A DNA stretch of 64,000 nt from Isoetes taiwanensis. Its lineage: Eukaryota; Streptophyta; Lycopodiopsida; Isoetales; Isoetaceae. Below the pieces are notes generated by a model. That model did no database searches and was not told the DNA's origin. It saw only the letters and a program-made list of their open reading frames with translations. Location: assembly GCA_021234155.1 (NCBI GenBank), contig JAJEKV010000004.1, forward strand, positions 25,211,662 through 25,275,661, given 5' to 3'. Both the position numbers and the translations under genes were made by a program. Shown one piece after another: positions 21,706-33,664 of this stretch (within the stretch, counting starts at the first letter, position 1; every line of letters begins with the position of its first letter).

Positions 21706-21799
21706 AAGTGAAAAAGCATTTCCCAAGGCATGTTCTATTCTCCATATATGCTACCCATAAGCTAAGCGGAATGTATAAGCTAAATGTATAAAGTGTCAG

Positions 21800-21845
21800 G
21801 CTTCCTATCCATCTATCCATCTATCCATCTATCTCTCTGTCTGTA
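21800..21845. repeat. CTAT/CCAT microsatellite
   Basis: CCATCTATCCATCTATCCAT followed by CTATCTCTCTGTCTG. Confidence 0.85.
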
Positions 21846-21849
21846 TAAG

Positions 21850-24800
21850 TTGAATCCATGTTTCAGACAAACATGGCATGGAAAATTACTTTTGAGCACC
21901 CTTGCATCAATGTAGACTCAATAAAACAGACATGTTTGAAAGCACATCTAATTATATATCTAACTGCCTACCATGATGAACTGAAGCTTTCATCCATATG
22001 ATGTGAAAATAAGCAGCAATAAAGGTACTTTGAATGGAGAAGCCGCTAGAAGACTAGTAGCCATGCTTAACTGCGCTATGTTGGATGTTCATAGACTGTA
22101 ATGCCACACTTCAAGCTGCCATACGTCACATACATTTTAATAAAATTACTTCCAATGTAATATCTATGTCAAGCCCATGCTCCATGATTTGTACATTGAG
22201 ACATGCTCTTAAATTGCAGGAAAATGTAATATTATCAGGTTTTATGTGTTCTTCTTCCATCCTCTCAAAATAGTATAATGCCATTATGCATTCTAGTAGT
22301 TTTCAGTCTGTTTATGCTGCTTTCCCTTTAAGTTGCATGTCGGCAAGCAAAGGTGTAAAATTTAATATCTCAAACGACATTTTAAGTTAAAAAAAAAGGA
22401 TCATATGATGGTCTAATCTTGTTGCGAGCGAAGTTGTGCTTATGGCAAGATGATTTCTACGGGTCTTGGCATTCAAGGTTTGTACTTGCTAGCATTTTTG
22501 CAATAACTATTGCTTGATATGTTGAAGAAAACTTGAAATCTAAAATTAATCCGAAGAACACTCCCCGTATAACAACCAAAATCGAGAAACATTGATACTC
22601 CTTAGAGTCAACTCCCTTGAAAAACACTACTTTCACAACTAGTAAAATTAAACAATTCGACATTGATAGCCTTAACGATAAATTTGCATTCACTTAGGTA
22701 AAGCTTTTCCTTGGGTTTTGCATCCTTCCAAGCATAAGTCCCTAACATCCCCATTCCTTAAAACCACCCATTCTCCAATGCTCCCTTTGTTGGATTTAAG
22801 TTGACAATGGATGTAAGTGATATGCTACTTTAGATTCTACTTGACTTTACAGTAACACTAATATAATATTATATTTGCCAATGTATTTGCTGATCCATTA
22901 GGAAGTTGAGAATGAATAATCAAGCAAATTGGATATTTGACATATTGAAATTTGAGTTGCAACATTTGACAATATTGGAAGTACAAAACTATTTCTTTCA
23001 ACTTTCAACCCTGTATCAAATCTTGTTCAAATGGCGATTGAAAGATAGCCTCCATCTCAATGTTGACTGCAAAATCTACTTTCAATGTTGACTGCAAAAT
23101 CTAATCCTACAAACTTGGGTCTATTATACACACTATCTACTTTCACATAGCTTGAACAATAGCTGCCACTAGTCCACTGTCATTTCCTATTGCCCATCTT
23201 CAACAAATTTACAAAAACTCAAACTAACTTCAAGAACTAGCAGAGCATCAAAGAAAATTGAAAGAACATAGAATATGTCTACACCCCTAATTTACATCGT
23301 CACCCATCTGCACCACCTCAAGCATACACCATAGGAACAACTGAACTTCTCGTAAACCTCTTTTGTATTTTCACTTACTGAGAAGACCATGAATATGTAT
23401 ACTTGTAGAATATATGTATACATGTAACTTCTAGAATATTAGGACACTTGTAGGGATTAGAGAAGCGACAAATATTTCTTACATAACACTTCATGTAAAG
23501 CGAGTTCCATATTATCCTCTTCATGTGTCTGTTTAGTGCATATCTGTGGCGTTAAGAAAATCAAGAAACCTAGTTTTACATACGGTTTTTTCTTTTGTGA
23601 TTTAGTAAATGCTTTTTATTGTTAGATAAGTATGTACAATTTGGGAATTTAATTTGGGAATTAGCTACAGTTTCTGGTTCTTTTTTCCATAGTGGAATTT
23701 CTTTTTATATTTTTTGATGTGATCAAAGGCCTAAGGTTTTTGGTTTTTTGGATGCCAACAAGTTTTGAGATCCCCGGGAAACTCATTCTGCCCTAGTCTT
23801 CTAGGCTATAAAAAACGTGTCTATTTGATGGGTTATATCTCATACCTAAACATCGAGTCTACTGTAGCTCCAACAAATGGACATCTCCAACCTTTTTTAG
23901 GGACCCACAGATCTTTGTCATTGTGGTGCTTTCAATAATGATTTTTGGAAGCTGAAGGCCGGACAAAGGTAGCTATGTGAGCTGGAAGATATATGCATCT
24001 GTAACTTGTTATCTTTGAAGCAACCAGTTGGATGAGAACATACATCTTTCTATGCAACTAGAAACAATGAAGCACCCTTTTTGCACAAGTGCATTAAAAG
24101 AACTTTTATTAGTTGATGCAAATTGTTTTGAGGCCTTTCTTTTCGGCATGCATTTTCATCACATCCGTTTGAATTTCTCCCAAGGGATTCACCTATATGC
24201 ATTTTGGATATGGCATTTGCTAGGGTCAGGCAAAAATCCCTTATTATATGCAAAAAAATGCCTTGCTATACCCTTACACTCCTTGAAATACAACTAGACA
24301 ATTGAGTTGAATGATAGATGCCCCTTATATAATAAGTACAAAGTAGACAAGAAACAACCCCTTGGCACAGACTCAGATGTTTTATACGCATAACACAAGT
24401 GCACCCCCTTTGGGATTTGTAGTAAACTGCACTGGATAGATCCTGTGAAAAAAGATAGAATGACTTTTTCAACTACATGCCCATTTTAGCAATCAAACAA
24501 AATATGCAGGTTCTTCATTTCGAATTTACTAAAACGGTTGAAGCAGAGGTAAAGGCATGCTACAGAGGTAGACAGCAATTTTTTCTATTTGTAGATCTTT
24601 TTGAGAATGTCTTTTTATTCATGTGTAGAGAATCTAGTTTTGAAGACATTTTTGTTGGATGAAAACTGAATTGGGACACTCTCAGCTACTAGGTTTAATG
24701 TTTATGATTTATGAGTTCACTTGATTCTTTAAAATCTGAGATATAAACATGATTCTGGTAACAAATATATAAACCATCTACCTTTACCTTATCATGTCAG

Positions 24801-25545
24801 CTGCTATCTTAGAATTGGCAATGGGTTATTGTTGACAATATGGAGAGGCCGTGATACATGGATCAATTTGAAATATGATATGTGGTTTGTTACAACCTTC
24901 TAATTAAATTGGCTATGGAAGATTGCTAATGGGCTAGATATGCTATTCGAAATGATGATTTTCATTTCCCCCTTTTCAATCTTGAGGGATGTAAAACATC
25001 ATCATTTCAGACCAATAATCCACACCTCTTCTTAAAAAATGAGCTATTGACTAAACTACCTAGAAGAAGGGTAGATTATATGTCCAGAAGTAGAGGTAAT
25101 GCACATTTGTCCTATCACATTGTCTTTAGTTTATTGCTTTTGTTGCCACATGCACTAGTGTATATTGGCAAGTTAAGTACATACTCTTATGTATCAAAGA
25201 TTTGCATAGACCTCACCCCTTGAAGGAGTTGAGGTCAATCGAACTATAAAGGCTAGATAGCATTTGTTCCTTTAGAGCGCCATCAAGCAATTGACAACAA
25301 TGTTGGTTTCATCCTTTGTAAATTGCCAAAACATTATATGTTTGCAACCCTTTAACAGATACTACAAGGCCCATTTCAACCTCGCTACATGGTACTGGGC
25401 TTTTAACCAACATGTGTCATTGCCATTAATTATTCTTCATTAATTACAGAAAGTTCAAGGGCTAGGATCTCTCCTTCCCTCTCTGGTCCAACGGTCATTA
25501 TTGACTGCACAAATCCACTCATGTGCGAACGTGCTATCTCTTATG
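21850..25545. other. Gene-poor AT-rich tract
   Basis: I see no gene, RNA or element with supporting motifs in this long stretch. Only short open frames occur, plus a 24-bp direct duplication at about 23058-23102 (CAATGTTGACTGCAAAATCT). Confidence 0.5.
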
Positions 25546-25550
25546 GTCGC

Positions 25551-25759
25551 ATCACATTCAGTGACATGCATTCCTAAAAAAAGTTCACCTTCCTAACTTT
25601 ACTAAAACCTCTATAGTGGGAATTTTTATTTGACTTTGATCAATGCTCAAGATTGATCACATTCAGTGACATGCATTCATGAAAGAAGTGCACCTTCCTA
25701 ACTTTACTAAAACCTCTATAGTGGGAATTTTTATTTGACTTTGATCAATGCTCAAGATT
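25551..25759. repeat. 104-bp tandem duplication
   Basis: Two successive copies of a 104-bp block (CACATTCAGTGACATGCATT ... TGCTCAAGATTGAT) differ at a few bases near their starts. Confidence 0.9.
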
Positions 25760-26345
25760 GATGCCTTTGATGATGCAAGTATAGCAATTATTTATGTTAT
25801 GAAGACGGTTCTATGTAAAAGATATACCTCCCTTCTTTTTTACGTGATCTAATAGTCCATCTAGAAAGACGGACGTCAAGAAGATCTAAGTCAATGCTTA
25901 TATTGTTAGATGTGAGGAGCATGCTTCAATGATAATCTTCGTCTGCTTCAAGGAATGATAATGTGGATGGACTCTTGTGCATATTAGAAATCCTCATTGT
26001 AGTACCCAAAATGCCAACAGGCAGGCATATGTAAAAGTCAAGGTTCAAGGAACTACGTAATGTGTTGACACACACTCTTGGTGCACTACCTTTATACCTT
26101 TATGGGTGTATTATCGTTTCGGGTGTTTAAAAATTATTTTGGGCCATTGGATGCTGGCATATGCCACAGCATATGCCATGTGGCGAATTTGGAGCCCTCC
26201 AAAGCAAGTCAAGATGGGGTCAACGATGGGGCCCACCTTGTTTGACTTACCCCTAACATTTCATTAAACCATTGAAAAAATATGATGCTTCACAATTAGC
26301 AGCCAAACAAAAATATTAAACACTGAAAATAGAGAATGATGAGCC

Positions 26346-26362
26346 TGGGGAGTCGAACCCCA
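26346..26362 (-). other. tRNA T-arm / B-box-like sequence
   Basis: The minus strand reads TGGGGTTCGACTCCCCA, a perfect five-pair T-stem with TTCGACT loop, followed by GGCTCATC. About 20 bases upstream is GGATGAGCGTGGGATC, as in many tRNA-derived repeats. There is no matching acceptor 5' half, so it is probably a SINE-type relic. Confidence 0.45.
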
Positions 26363-26379
26363 GTACAAGATCCCACGCT

Positions 26380-27870
26380 CATCCAGGCATACTATCAAGA
26401 TTTTTCACGCTCCGTGAATGTAAGGCATGGAAGAAACAGGGATGCGCCTTGGTTCTCAAATCCGACCAACAAAGAACACCAAAATCCTGTAGAGGCATGC
26501 GCGTCGTCCAACTAAAAGCAAGATGTTGTCAACTATGAAATTATCTTGAATCATGTACAGCCTGCTTGGTGTCCTCTTAGAAATTCATAGCAACACGTAG
26601 AAGAACTCAAAGAAGGAAAACAGAAAAGAAGTTAACCGGAATGGAATGTCTCGGGCATCTGGCCTCACCAGAAGCTTCTGCACAAGAAGCAAAAAAACAG
26701 GAGGTAACAGATAGAGGGGCCGATGCACCAGAGCTCCCTCTATTTTTTACCCTTATTCTTTTAGGTATCTTTTGGCTTTCGTTGGCGAGGTCCTGCTCAA
26801 AATACTCGTAAGAAATGCCCTTGAGCTCAATCGATCCTAACTACAGAATCGTACTCCACATCACCGCACGAAAATACAAAAGCTAAAAAGACAGAAGATC
26901 TCGTAACTTAGGCCTATATTCGGGCAGAAAAGGGCTTTGCACAGGGCTTCGCAAGATTTGCAGGCTCATATGTGCTTGCCAAGCTTTGCTGACATAAGAA
27001 GCAGAATAGCGCCCTGTGGAGCGTGGCTTCCAGCCAAGAATAGAACCCCACCTGCATCGTCGCCATCTGCAGGCCATGTGATCCGCAGGCCATTCCAGAC
27101 CACACAAACGAACCAAGCCAAACCCTAGATTCCCCTGTTTGGAATCCACGATGCCAGCGTCAGCTACTACGGTACTTCACTACGAATACCTCAAAAAACC
27201 TTCCAAAATCTTAGGTTATAAAAATACGGTTTGTGATTTCGGCCAGATTATCATGCTGGCGAAATATTGGCTCCCCTTTTGGGATTCGATTTCAAAAAAC
27301 AAGTATGATATCTTGCTTTGTTATTTGATAAGTTGAATACCACAATAGTCTTTTCCTCATAGTTTTGTTGTGATTATTTTTGTTGTAATATTGTGCAGAT
27401 GACCAGTGCAGTGGGTTTTCAGCTCCCTTGCATGCGGCAAGCCCGACTTTTGACAAGTTTTTTGGTGTTCGACTTACACAATATTCATTCTTGATATTCA
27501 TTTGTGGTATTGAACTTGCATAATACATTTCAATTTTCGTTTCTAATACCCATTTTTTGTATTCGTCTTATAGAATAATACCTATTTGGAATCAAACCCA
27601 TAATTCAGAGCTAATAAAAGCATCGTTCTCAGAAGAGAAATTTTACAACAAAATGATGTGTTAATGGTCACACACATGCGTTTTATAGCCCCCCACCTGA
27701 CATGGCATAGATCCAGACCATACAATGTGCACATAAAGGGCTACAAAATGAAGTTTATCCATTGGTTTTCTCAATGGTGTAGGAAGATGAGGTGTGTTCT
27801 TGAAGCCATAAATTGCTAGATTATGTGACTTGCATTCTTGTGAAACACATACAACCTAAAGATATTATGT
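26380..27870. other. No recognised gene
   Basis: Short unconvincing open frames only. TAATACC-type blocks reappear at about 27535-27580. Confidence 0.4.
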
Positions 27871-27875
27871 ACTAG

Positions 27876-27997
27876 GTAATTGCCATGAGGAGGGGCATTC
27901 CGCCCTGTAAAGGGCTCCGGCGGCGCCGCCTGCTCCGCCGAGTTTGGCGGCGCCGCCGGACCCTTTACAGGCGGAATGTCCGACTCATGGCAATTAC
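27876..27997. mobile_element. 122-bp GC-rich palindrome, foldback/MITE-like
   Basis: The element starts GTAATTGCCATGAG and ends CTCATGGCAATTAC, with almost the whole length pairing (for example CCGGCGGCGCCGCC against GGCGGCGCCGCCGG) around a 15-nt loop. Flanks show AG on both sides, a possible 2-bp target duplication. It lies five bases from the next inverted-repeat element. Confidence 0.8.
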
Positions 27998-28002
27998 AGT
28001 AC

Positions 28003-28716
28003 GTAATGAACGGCACCTTTAAATTTCCACCTATCTGATTATGCCACGTAGCTTGCAGAAGTTCTAGAACCCGCCATAGCCGACCTTCAAGCGCAGTCTG
28101 CAGGCAAGAAATGTTATCCAAATGATGCAACCTGCCAGTTTGGTTTAGCATCGATTGAAGAGGTCCCAAACTTTTGCTTAGAAGATGGGTTTTTGAAAGG
28201 TCCGGTTCAAACCTAGCCTCCAGAAACAAGGGAATGATTCAGAGTATTTTTTGTAGGATGTCCTCAACTAAATCGGCAGCAATGGAGCAGCTACTGTCTT
28301 TCTTTGCCAGAGAAAAAGCAGCAGGAAGCAATTCGTGTGCAAAACCATGTCCTGAATGTGAGAAAAGGCCAACATGGCTCTTCCGGCTGAGAAAAGGCCA
28401 ATATGGCTCTTCCGGCTTGAAATCTTGAAAGCTTCTGGCTTGAAAGCTTCAAATCTTCCGGCTTGAACGCTTGAAATTGCTTCTTCTGAATGCCTTGAAA
28501 TGATATTTTATGTTGCCAAGCGCCAGAAGCAGGCCATAGGTCGCGATTTCTGGAAGAAGAAAGCACAATGCAGGGGAAGCGGCGCCGTAGGTCAGGATTT
28601 CTGGCAGAAGAAAGCACGATGCAGGGGAAGCGGCGCCGCTCCTGAGAATACAGAGTCCTATTCTGCATTATAATTTTGGCAGAATAATGGCATAATTTAA
28701 AGGTGCCGTTCATTAC
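28003..28716. mobile_element. 714-bp non-autonomous DNA transposon candidate with 23-bp TIRs
   Basis: Ends 28003-28025 (GTAATGAACGGCACCTTTAAATT) and 28694-28716 are exact reverse complements. The interior has no long gene. It contains a 28-bp tandem duplication (about 28360-28415) and a 51-bp tandem duplication (28539-28640). Like the palindrome next to it, it begins GTAAT and ends ATTAC. No clear target-site duplication is seen. Confidence 0.75.
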
Positions 28717-29211
28717 GGTCGACTTTGTATAATGATGATTGGAAGAAAGACGTCATTTTTACCACACAGATTCGTCCTTCGGAATTTGCGGAATTTGCGG
28801 AATTTGCAGATGTTGAAAGGGTTCTTTCTTGTGAGGCTTGGCCGTATTTAGAGTATTTTGATAAGAGGACTCAACAACAGGTGACAGGTCTTATATCTTC
28901 ATCGTAAGCTCACGCACATGAAGTATATGATTGATCAACATCTTTTTGGGCACATTTTCAAGGTTTTAAAGATACTTTAGAGCAGTTGGCGTCCGTCTAT
29001 TTGTGCACCATCGCCAAAAGTCAAGTAGTGATGCATCTTTTGGAAACTATATGCCTACAGATTTTGATATATTGTTTTCGTTTTGTTGAACAAGGATATC
29101 GTACTTTTGAAGAAGTGAGATAAAAAAACAATTTAGAATGAGCTTTTGTTAGCAAATACTAACACATTTGCTTTTTTCTTCATTTTTCCTTTTCTATTCC
29201 TATATGTTTTG

Positions 29212-30630
29212 TCAATGGTTTACACGACCCAGGCATAGCTTCTCAAAAACCTCCATTTCATGGTGAAGAAGACCAAGATAAGCAACCAGCTCTCCTGCAT
29301 TATTTGACGGATTAGATAACAGCAGAAGGTAGTGAGGATGGAGCCTGACAGGGGTAACTGAAACAGGTTTTCCCCAGCCAAAGTCTGCATCAAACCAGGG
29401 CACCTTGCGCCATGAAGAGGCCATGAATCCCATGGAAGTTGAAGGTATGGCATGGTGCATTTCTGCAAAATCTATAGAAGACTGAACATAATCATGTGTT
29501 ACCATGTCATATGCCTGCTGAATCTTGGATACATAAATGGACAGATGGTTTGCAGCAATTTCTGAAGCATTCACACTTACTCGCGGTGCCAATATGGCAT
29601 TACCACAGAAACCATGTGGCAAACATGGTAACATCTTGTTCCTTATGTCCACCACAAACAGCAAGCTGGAGCTTGATTGTGAATTAATAGTATTTATGGC
29701 AAGAGTACGCGATTGCCATATATGTGCTACCACAGCTTCAAAGCTGCTGCATTTTTTCACACATCCATCAGCCATGGCACTGCTTTGCAAGGACTTTACA
29801 ACATCTTTGGTAAATCCAAATGCCTTGAAGGAATATTCTGATAAAACAGAATCTGGCAAGACAGAAGAAGTCAGATAGAAATTACATATGGGGATCCAGT
29901 TGTGGGATGGTGTAGTGGAAAATGGCATCCATTCTTTGTGTTGGTATTTTGAGGATGGACATGGAGGAGACCTTGGTCTCAGCATGGTCCTATCAAAAGT
30001 TGGTACAACTTGGAGCCCAATTCCTCTAGCTATGGCCGCGTAATTTTTCATAAACTCTGCTGCAGTAATACCATCCACTCCTGCATGATTGGCTGTTAAG
30101 CCGATGCATATGCTTCCACATCTAAAGCATGTGACCTGCATTGAGTAAACATTTATTAACATATAATATCAACTGACATTCTTTTCATAATTCATGCAGC
30201 TTTGCGGTACCTGGATTGCTATTAGAGGGCATTCTTCAATGTTTGATTTGTTCTTTATCTCAATTATCAATTCTGCGAACAAAGGGTTAAGCATATCAAG
30301 CTTTCCTAAATCTTTTAGAGGCAATTCTGAGGTAGCTGTAGAGAACGGAATGCCGGCATTGTTGCAGAGGATCTCCAAACGTTTTTCATCATGATTTTCC
30401 TTGAATCTTCCAGCTAAAAAATTATAAGGCACCAAAATCTTGCTCAGGGCATCTTGCAATAAGGTGAAAATTTGTTGAGGCAGCAGATCTGATGGGGGAT
30501 AGAAGTGCACAGTTTCCATGTAGTAGGTTGAAACCTGATCCATGCATGACAAATATATGGTGCTCTCTTCTTGAATGGAAGCTGGAGTGACAATGCTTAT
30601 TTCTTTAAACTTGACAATAGGGGACGACAT
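29212..30630 (-). CDS. BAHD-family acyl-CoA-dependent acyltransferase, two exons, intact
   Basis: Exons 30630-30211 and 30135-29212 join in phase 0 across a 75-bp intron (CAG|gtaccg ... tgcag|GTC) to give 447 aa, normal for the family. The catalytic motif HAGVDG lies at residues 157-162 (His157, Asp161) and the structural motif DFGWG at 391-395. The start at 30630 (MSSPIVKFKEISIVTP) is preferred because it aligns with usual BAHD N-termini, although upstream in-frame codons exist. Family knowledge: soluble cytosolic enzymes that transfer acyl groups from CoA to alcohols or amines in phenolic, cutin/suberin and other specialised metabolism. The substrate cannot be inferred from the sequence. 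The gene stands alone between mobile elements. Confidence 0.92.
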
Positions 30631-31079
30631 GGTTGCCTTGGCTATGCTTAACAATCTTGTGGCTGCAGAAAATATACAAGTATATATTTCGAGTAAGGAG
30701 TGCACACACGTTTTTTGCATCCCACATGGCAAGAAGTATGGATATGTTGAAGGAATGCACACACTCTTTTTGCCTCAAGAAACATGGATGGGTTGACGTT
30801 GGTGATTGCATCACCTTGGGGCAAGAAGTTTAGTTCCTTTCCTATTTTTCATCATTATCTCTTTTTCATTACTTAAAAACACTCATGTTGCAGAGATTCT
30901 AAGTTAAGAAAACCTGCGGCACGAATTCAGATTGATTCCAACTCTCATTCTGGATGTGAGTCAATGATAGAAAATAGTATGCAAGTCACCTAACCCACGT
31001 GCCATTCTATTATTCGCAAAAAAAAAATTGTATGTAAATGTATATTAGTAGTGTACTATATGAACACCCCTATTCGATC

Positions 31080-31150
31080 CTCAGGTATAGACGAATAAAA
31101 AACGAACGAAGATAGACGAATAAAGAACGAAGAAAGCTTAAGACGAAGAA
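31080..31150. repeat. Short tandem repeat of ATAGACGAATAAAAAACGAA units
   Basis: TAGACGAATAAA(A/G)AACGAA recurs two or three times with loss of pattern. Confidence 0.6.
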
Positions 31151-31609
31151 ACCTTACATGCTATAATAAAAGACTAGACGAGTACAAAATTTTATATCCT
31201 ACTGCTGCTCTTATATTGCTTATTGCTTTTGGATCATTGGATCCAAGTATAGTTCCATGAATATGCCAAATGAAGGGCCATCAAATTTCCACATCACATC
31301 CCAGTATAATTTCGTGCATCCCGTATGTGTATTTCTACGTATTCACATACGTGTTATAGTTCAATGTATACAGAACAATAAGAAATGAAGACCATTGCAT
31401 TCATATGACGTTCAGAAAACCAAGTGAAAGTTAAAGAGCAGCATATATTATTCAGAACATAAGACATTAGAAACAAAAGGTTTCCATAGCACACGTTGAC
31501 AGCATGAGACATTACAAAGAACAGGTTTGGATTCTGAGCAGAAAATGCATATGGTAACACAACTCCTGCAACTCCTGGTAAACAGGAAGTCACAAATGCT
31601 TCATGAGGA

Positions 31610-31725
31610 AGCTGCAGAAACCACCTGGACATTGCACCCGGGAAACACGAAACTACAAAAGCTTGAAAGCAGCACAGACCACCTGCACACCGAACTTGGG
31701 AAACAGCAAACTACAAAAGCTTCAT
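31610..31725. repeat. Tandem repeat of about 57 bp beside the HUH element
   Basis: Blocks containing ACCACCTG(G/C)ACA, (T/C)GGGAAACA and AACTACAAAAGCTT occur at about 31621-31665 and 31678-31722. They lie just downstream of the two minus-strand genes of the HUH unit and may be part of its end. Confidence 0.6.
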
Positions 31726-31815
31726 GAAGAAGCTTGACAAAGGACCTGCATATTCACAAGATCTGTACGTAACTGTAACTGGAAAGCAGCATCAAATCTC
31801 AGCTGCAAGAGGAGA

Positions 31816-32238
31816 TCACGCCTGCATGGTTCGAAAATACATCCCAAGACGCTCCAAAGCATTGTTATGCTTGATGAGCAAAGCTCGCATCAAGTTCATA
31901 TAGCCTCGAAATACTCTCCGTTGCTTCAAGGACACCTTCAAATCCTCTATGTCTAAACAATGCAACGCCTCTTCCAGCCGCTGAACAGTATTGCACATGG
32001 CTGTTCTACACTCTCTGATGCTCGTCATGGTCTCCTTTGACAGGAGATCTATATCCACATGGAGATGAAAGCATTCGGACCTGCCACTCAGCTATAACAT
32101 GAGCTTGCCTCTCAAGTTCTTCTCTGAATCTGTGTCCACGTTTATAACAGGGCTGAACACAACATCCTTCTCGCCATCACCCACAGCATTATCAACATTT
32201 GTACCTACACCTACACGAAAAGCAGACACTATGTACAT
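31816..32238 (-). pseudogene. Small helical protein, second gene of the HUH/Rep-like unit, one in-frame TAG
   Basis: From the ATG at 32238 the frame runs 140 codons to the TGA at 31818-31816, interrupted only by a TAG at codon 49 (32094-32092). The text on both sides is protein-like: VINVDTDSEKNLRGK before it and HVDIDLLSKETMTSIRECR and QRLEEALHCLDIEDLKVSLK after it, the latter predicted helical or coiled-coil. The start lies 24 bases beyond the TAA of the preceding gene, so the two form a compact unit. I do not recognise the family. A role as partner of the endonuclease is inference from position only. Confidence 0.4.
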
Positions 32239-32261
32239 GAGAAAATCAAAGGAACCTCTAC

Positions 32262-33662
32262 TTACTGAGCAGAGAAGGAGAAATCGCCAAAATTAAGGGG
32301 GATATAAGAGGGGCAGGCAGCCAGGGGTGTGTCTGCAGAGTGCCCATGTGCTTGCTGCCCATCCTCCTGACTGCCATCTTCTTCATTCTCACTACTTTCT
32401 TCCACATCCCCGACGACTGCCTCAGCATCCTAAAATCTCCTTCTACGTTTGCCCACGCGCTCTACTGGCACAATTCCAGGAGGGAGTCCATAAACTACAC
32501 TTCTTACATCAGCGTGAGAGGCATGCTTCGGATTGATAGTCAGTCGCCATGCAGCCTCCACACGTTGCTGCGAAATGAAAGCCATATTTGATGGAAGAAC
32601 CCACACCTCGCTCAAAATAAATTTCTCAGTGCGGAGCATGCTGCAGATGGTTTGAATGAGAGATGCAGTCAGCTGTCTCTTCCCATGATAGGATTGAAAG
32701 AGCTTACCTTTGGCAAATAGGTTTCTGTTATCCAGTGTCACACAATTCTTGATCTCGCTGGCTCCATAGAGTGCGTATAACTCTTTCCCACGCTCAATCT
32801 GCTCTGCAGTTACAGACTTCATGTGGTGCCTGTGATGCATCTTCCCCATGTCCTTAAGACAGTATCTCAACATTCCTTCATAGCAGTGCAGCTTGGTATC
32901 CTTCAATGCTTTACAGAGAATAATAGCACCAGCTGTCTTGTGCGTATCCCACTTCTTCAATCTCGCATTTACTTCTATGGGACTAGTTAGGCCTACTCTA
33001 AACACGCACTGCACATGAAGACGATCCAAGTCTGACCCTCTTTCCAGGCTCACCATTCCACTCAAGCACTCTGTGTCTAAAAACTTGCACACACGATTGT
33101 ATATGTCATCCTATACATCTACTCCCCCAATACTAATAGTAACACTCACATCTAAGGAAGAGGATAAATCCCTTTGTGCAACAGAGCCTCTTGGAGGCTT
33201 CGAAATGACCTTCTTCCTCACTGCCAGTTTCTTACCTCCTGGGAAAACCTGCCTCCCAGGCCCCCTGTCTTCAAAAACAGGAAGCCCACCAGTGAATTGA
33301 AACACAGGAGGAACCATTGGCCTATCTCCATCCACAAGAGCCTGGGGCTCAGACAAATGTACAGGCTTTTCTCCACCCAAACGAATACCTATCTCAGACA
33401 AATCTGCAGCTCTCTGTCCACCCAACACAACATCCTTCTCAAACGAATTTACCAGCTCAAAATCATGGCTGGCCTCACCTCCACCTCCAGCGGCAGACCG
33501 TGGAACCTCCTCAAACCTGCTATTGTGCATATTCACATCTTCAGACAATGTGAATCCCTTCCAAAGACCACGGCATGCTGCCACTGCACTGCTCTCAGGA
33601 GGTCTTCCCTCAGCATCTAGGCATCCCTTGGACACACCCCTGGCCAGCCTACGAAGAAACAT
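32262..33662 (-). pseudogene. HUH/Rep-like endonuclease (Replitron- or CRESS-like), interrupted by two TAG codons
   Basis: One frame runs from the ATG at 33662 to the TAA at 32264-32262 (466 codons), broken only by TAG at codons 184 (33113-33111) and 411 (32432-32430). A strand-like motif SVTISIGGVDV ends just before the first TAG. After it come GMVSLERGSDLDRLHVQ with the HUQ-type metal motif at His216-Gln218, then EGMLRYCLKDMGK with the YxxK catalytic motif at Tyr267-Lys270. Family knowledge: HUQ plus YxxK in this order marks Rep/HUH nickases of rolling-circle replicons and of Replitron transposons, which nick one strand and stay bound through the tyrosine. After the second TAG the frame stays open with an acidic tail (GDVEESSENEEDGSQ). 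No helicase domain is seen. Assignment to Replitrons is inference; a cellular-virus relic is an alternative. Confidence 0.6.
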
Positions 33663-33664
33663 CT

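Noticed and set aside
14559-26362. Functional tRNA genes at the T-arm-like sequences
   Set aside because: No D-arm, anticodon arm or matching acceptor 5' half can be placed at the right distance.
28725-28907. 60-codon frame with PYLEYFDKRTQQQVTGL
   Set aside because: Protein-like in places but short, containing a GGAATTTGC microrepeat, with no splice partner found.
32262-33662. Helitron Rep/helicase
   Set aside because: No helicase domain and no two-tyrosine Helitron motif; the HUQ and single YxxK arrangement is different.
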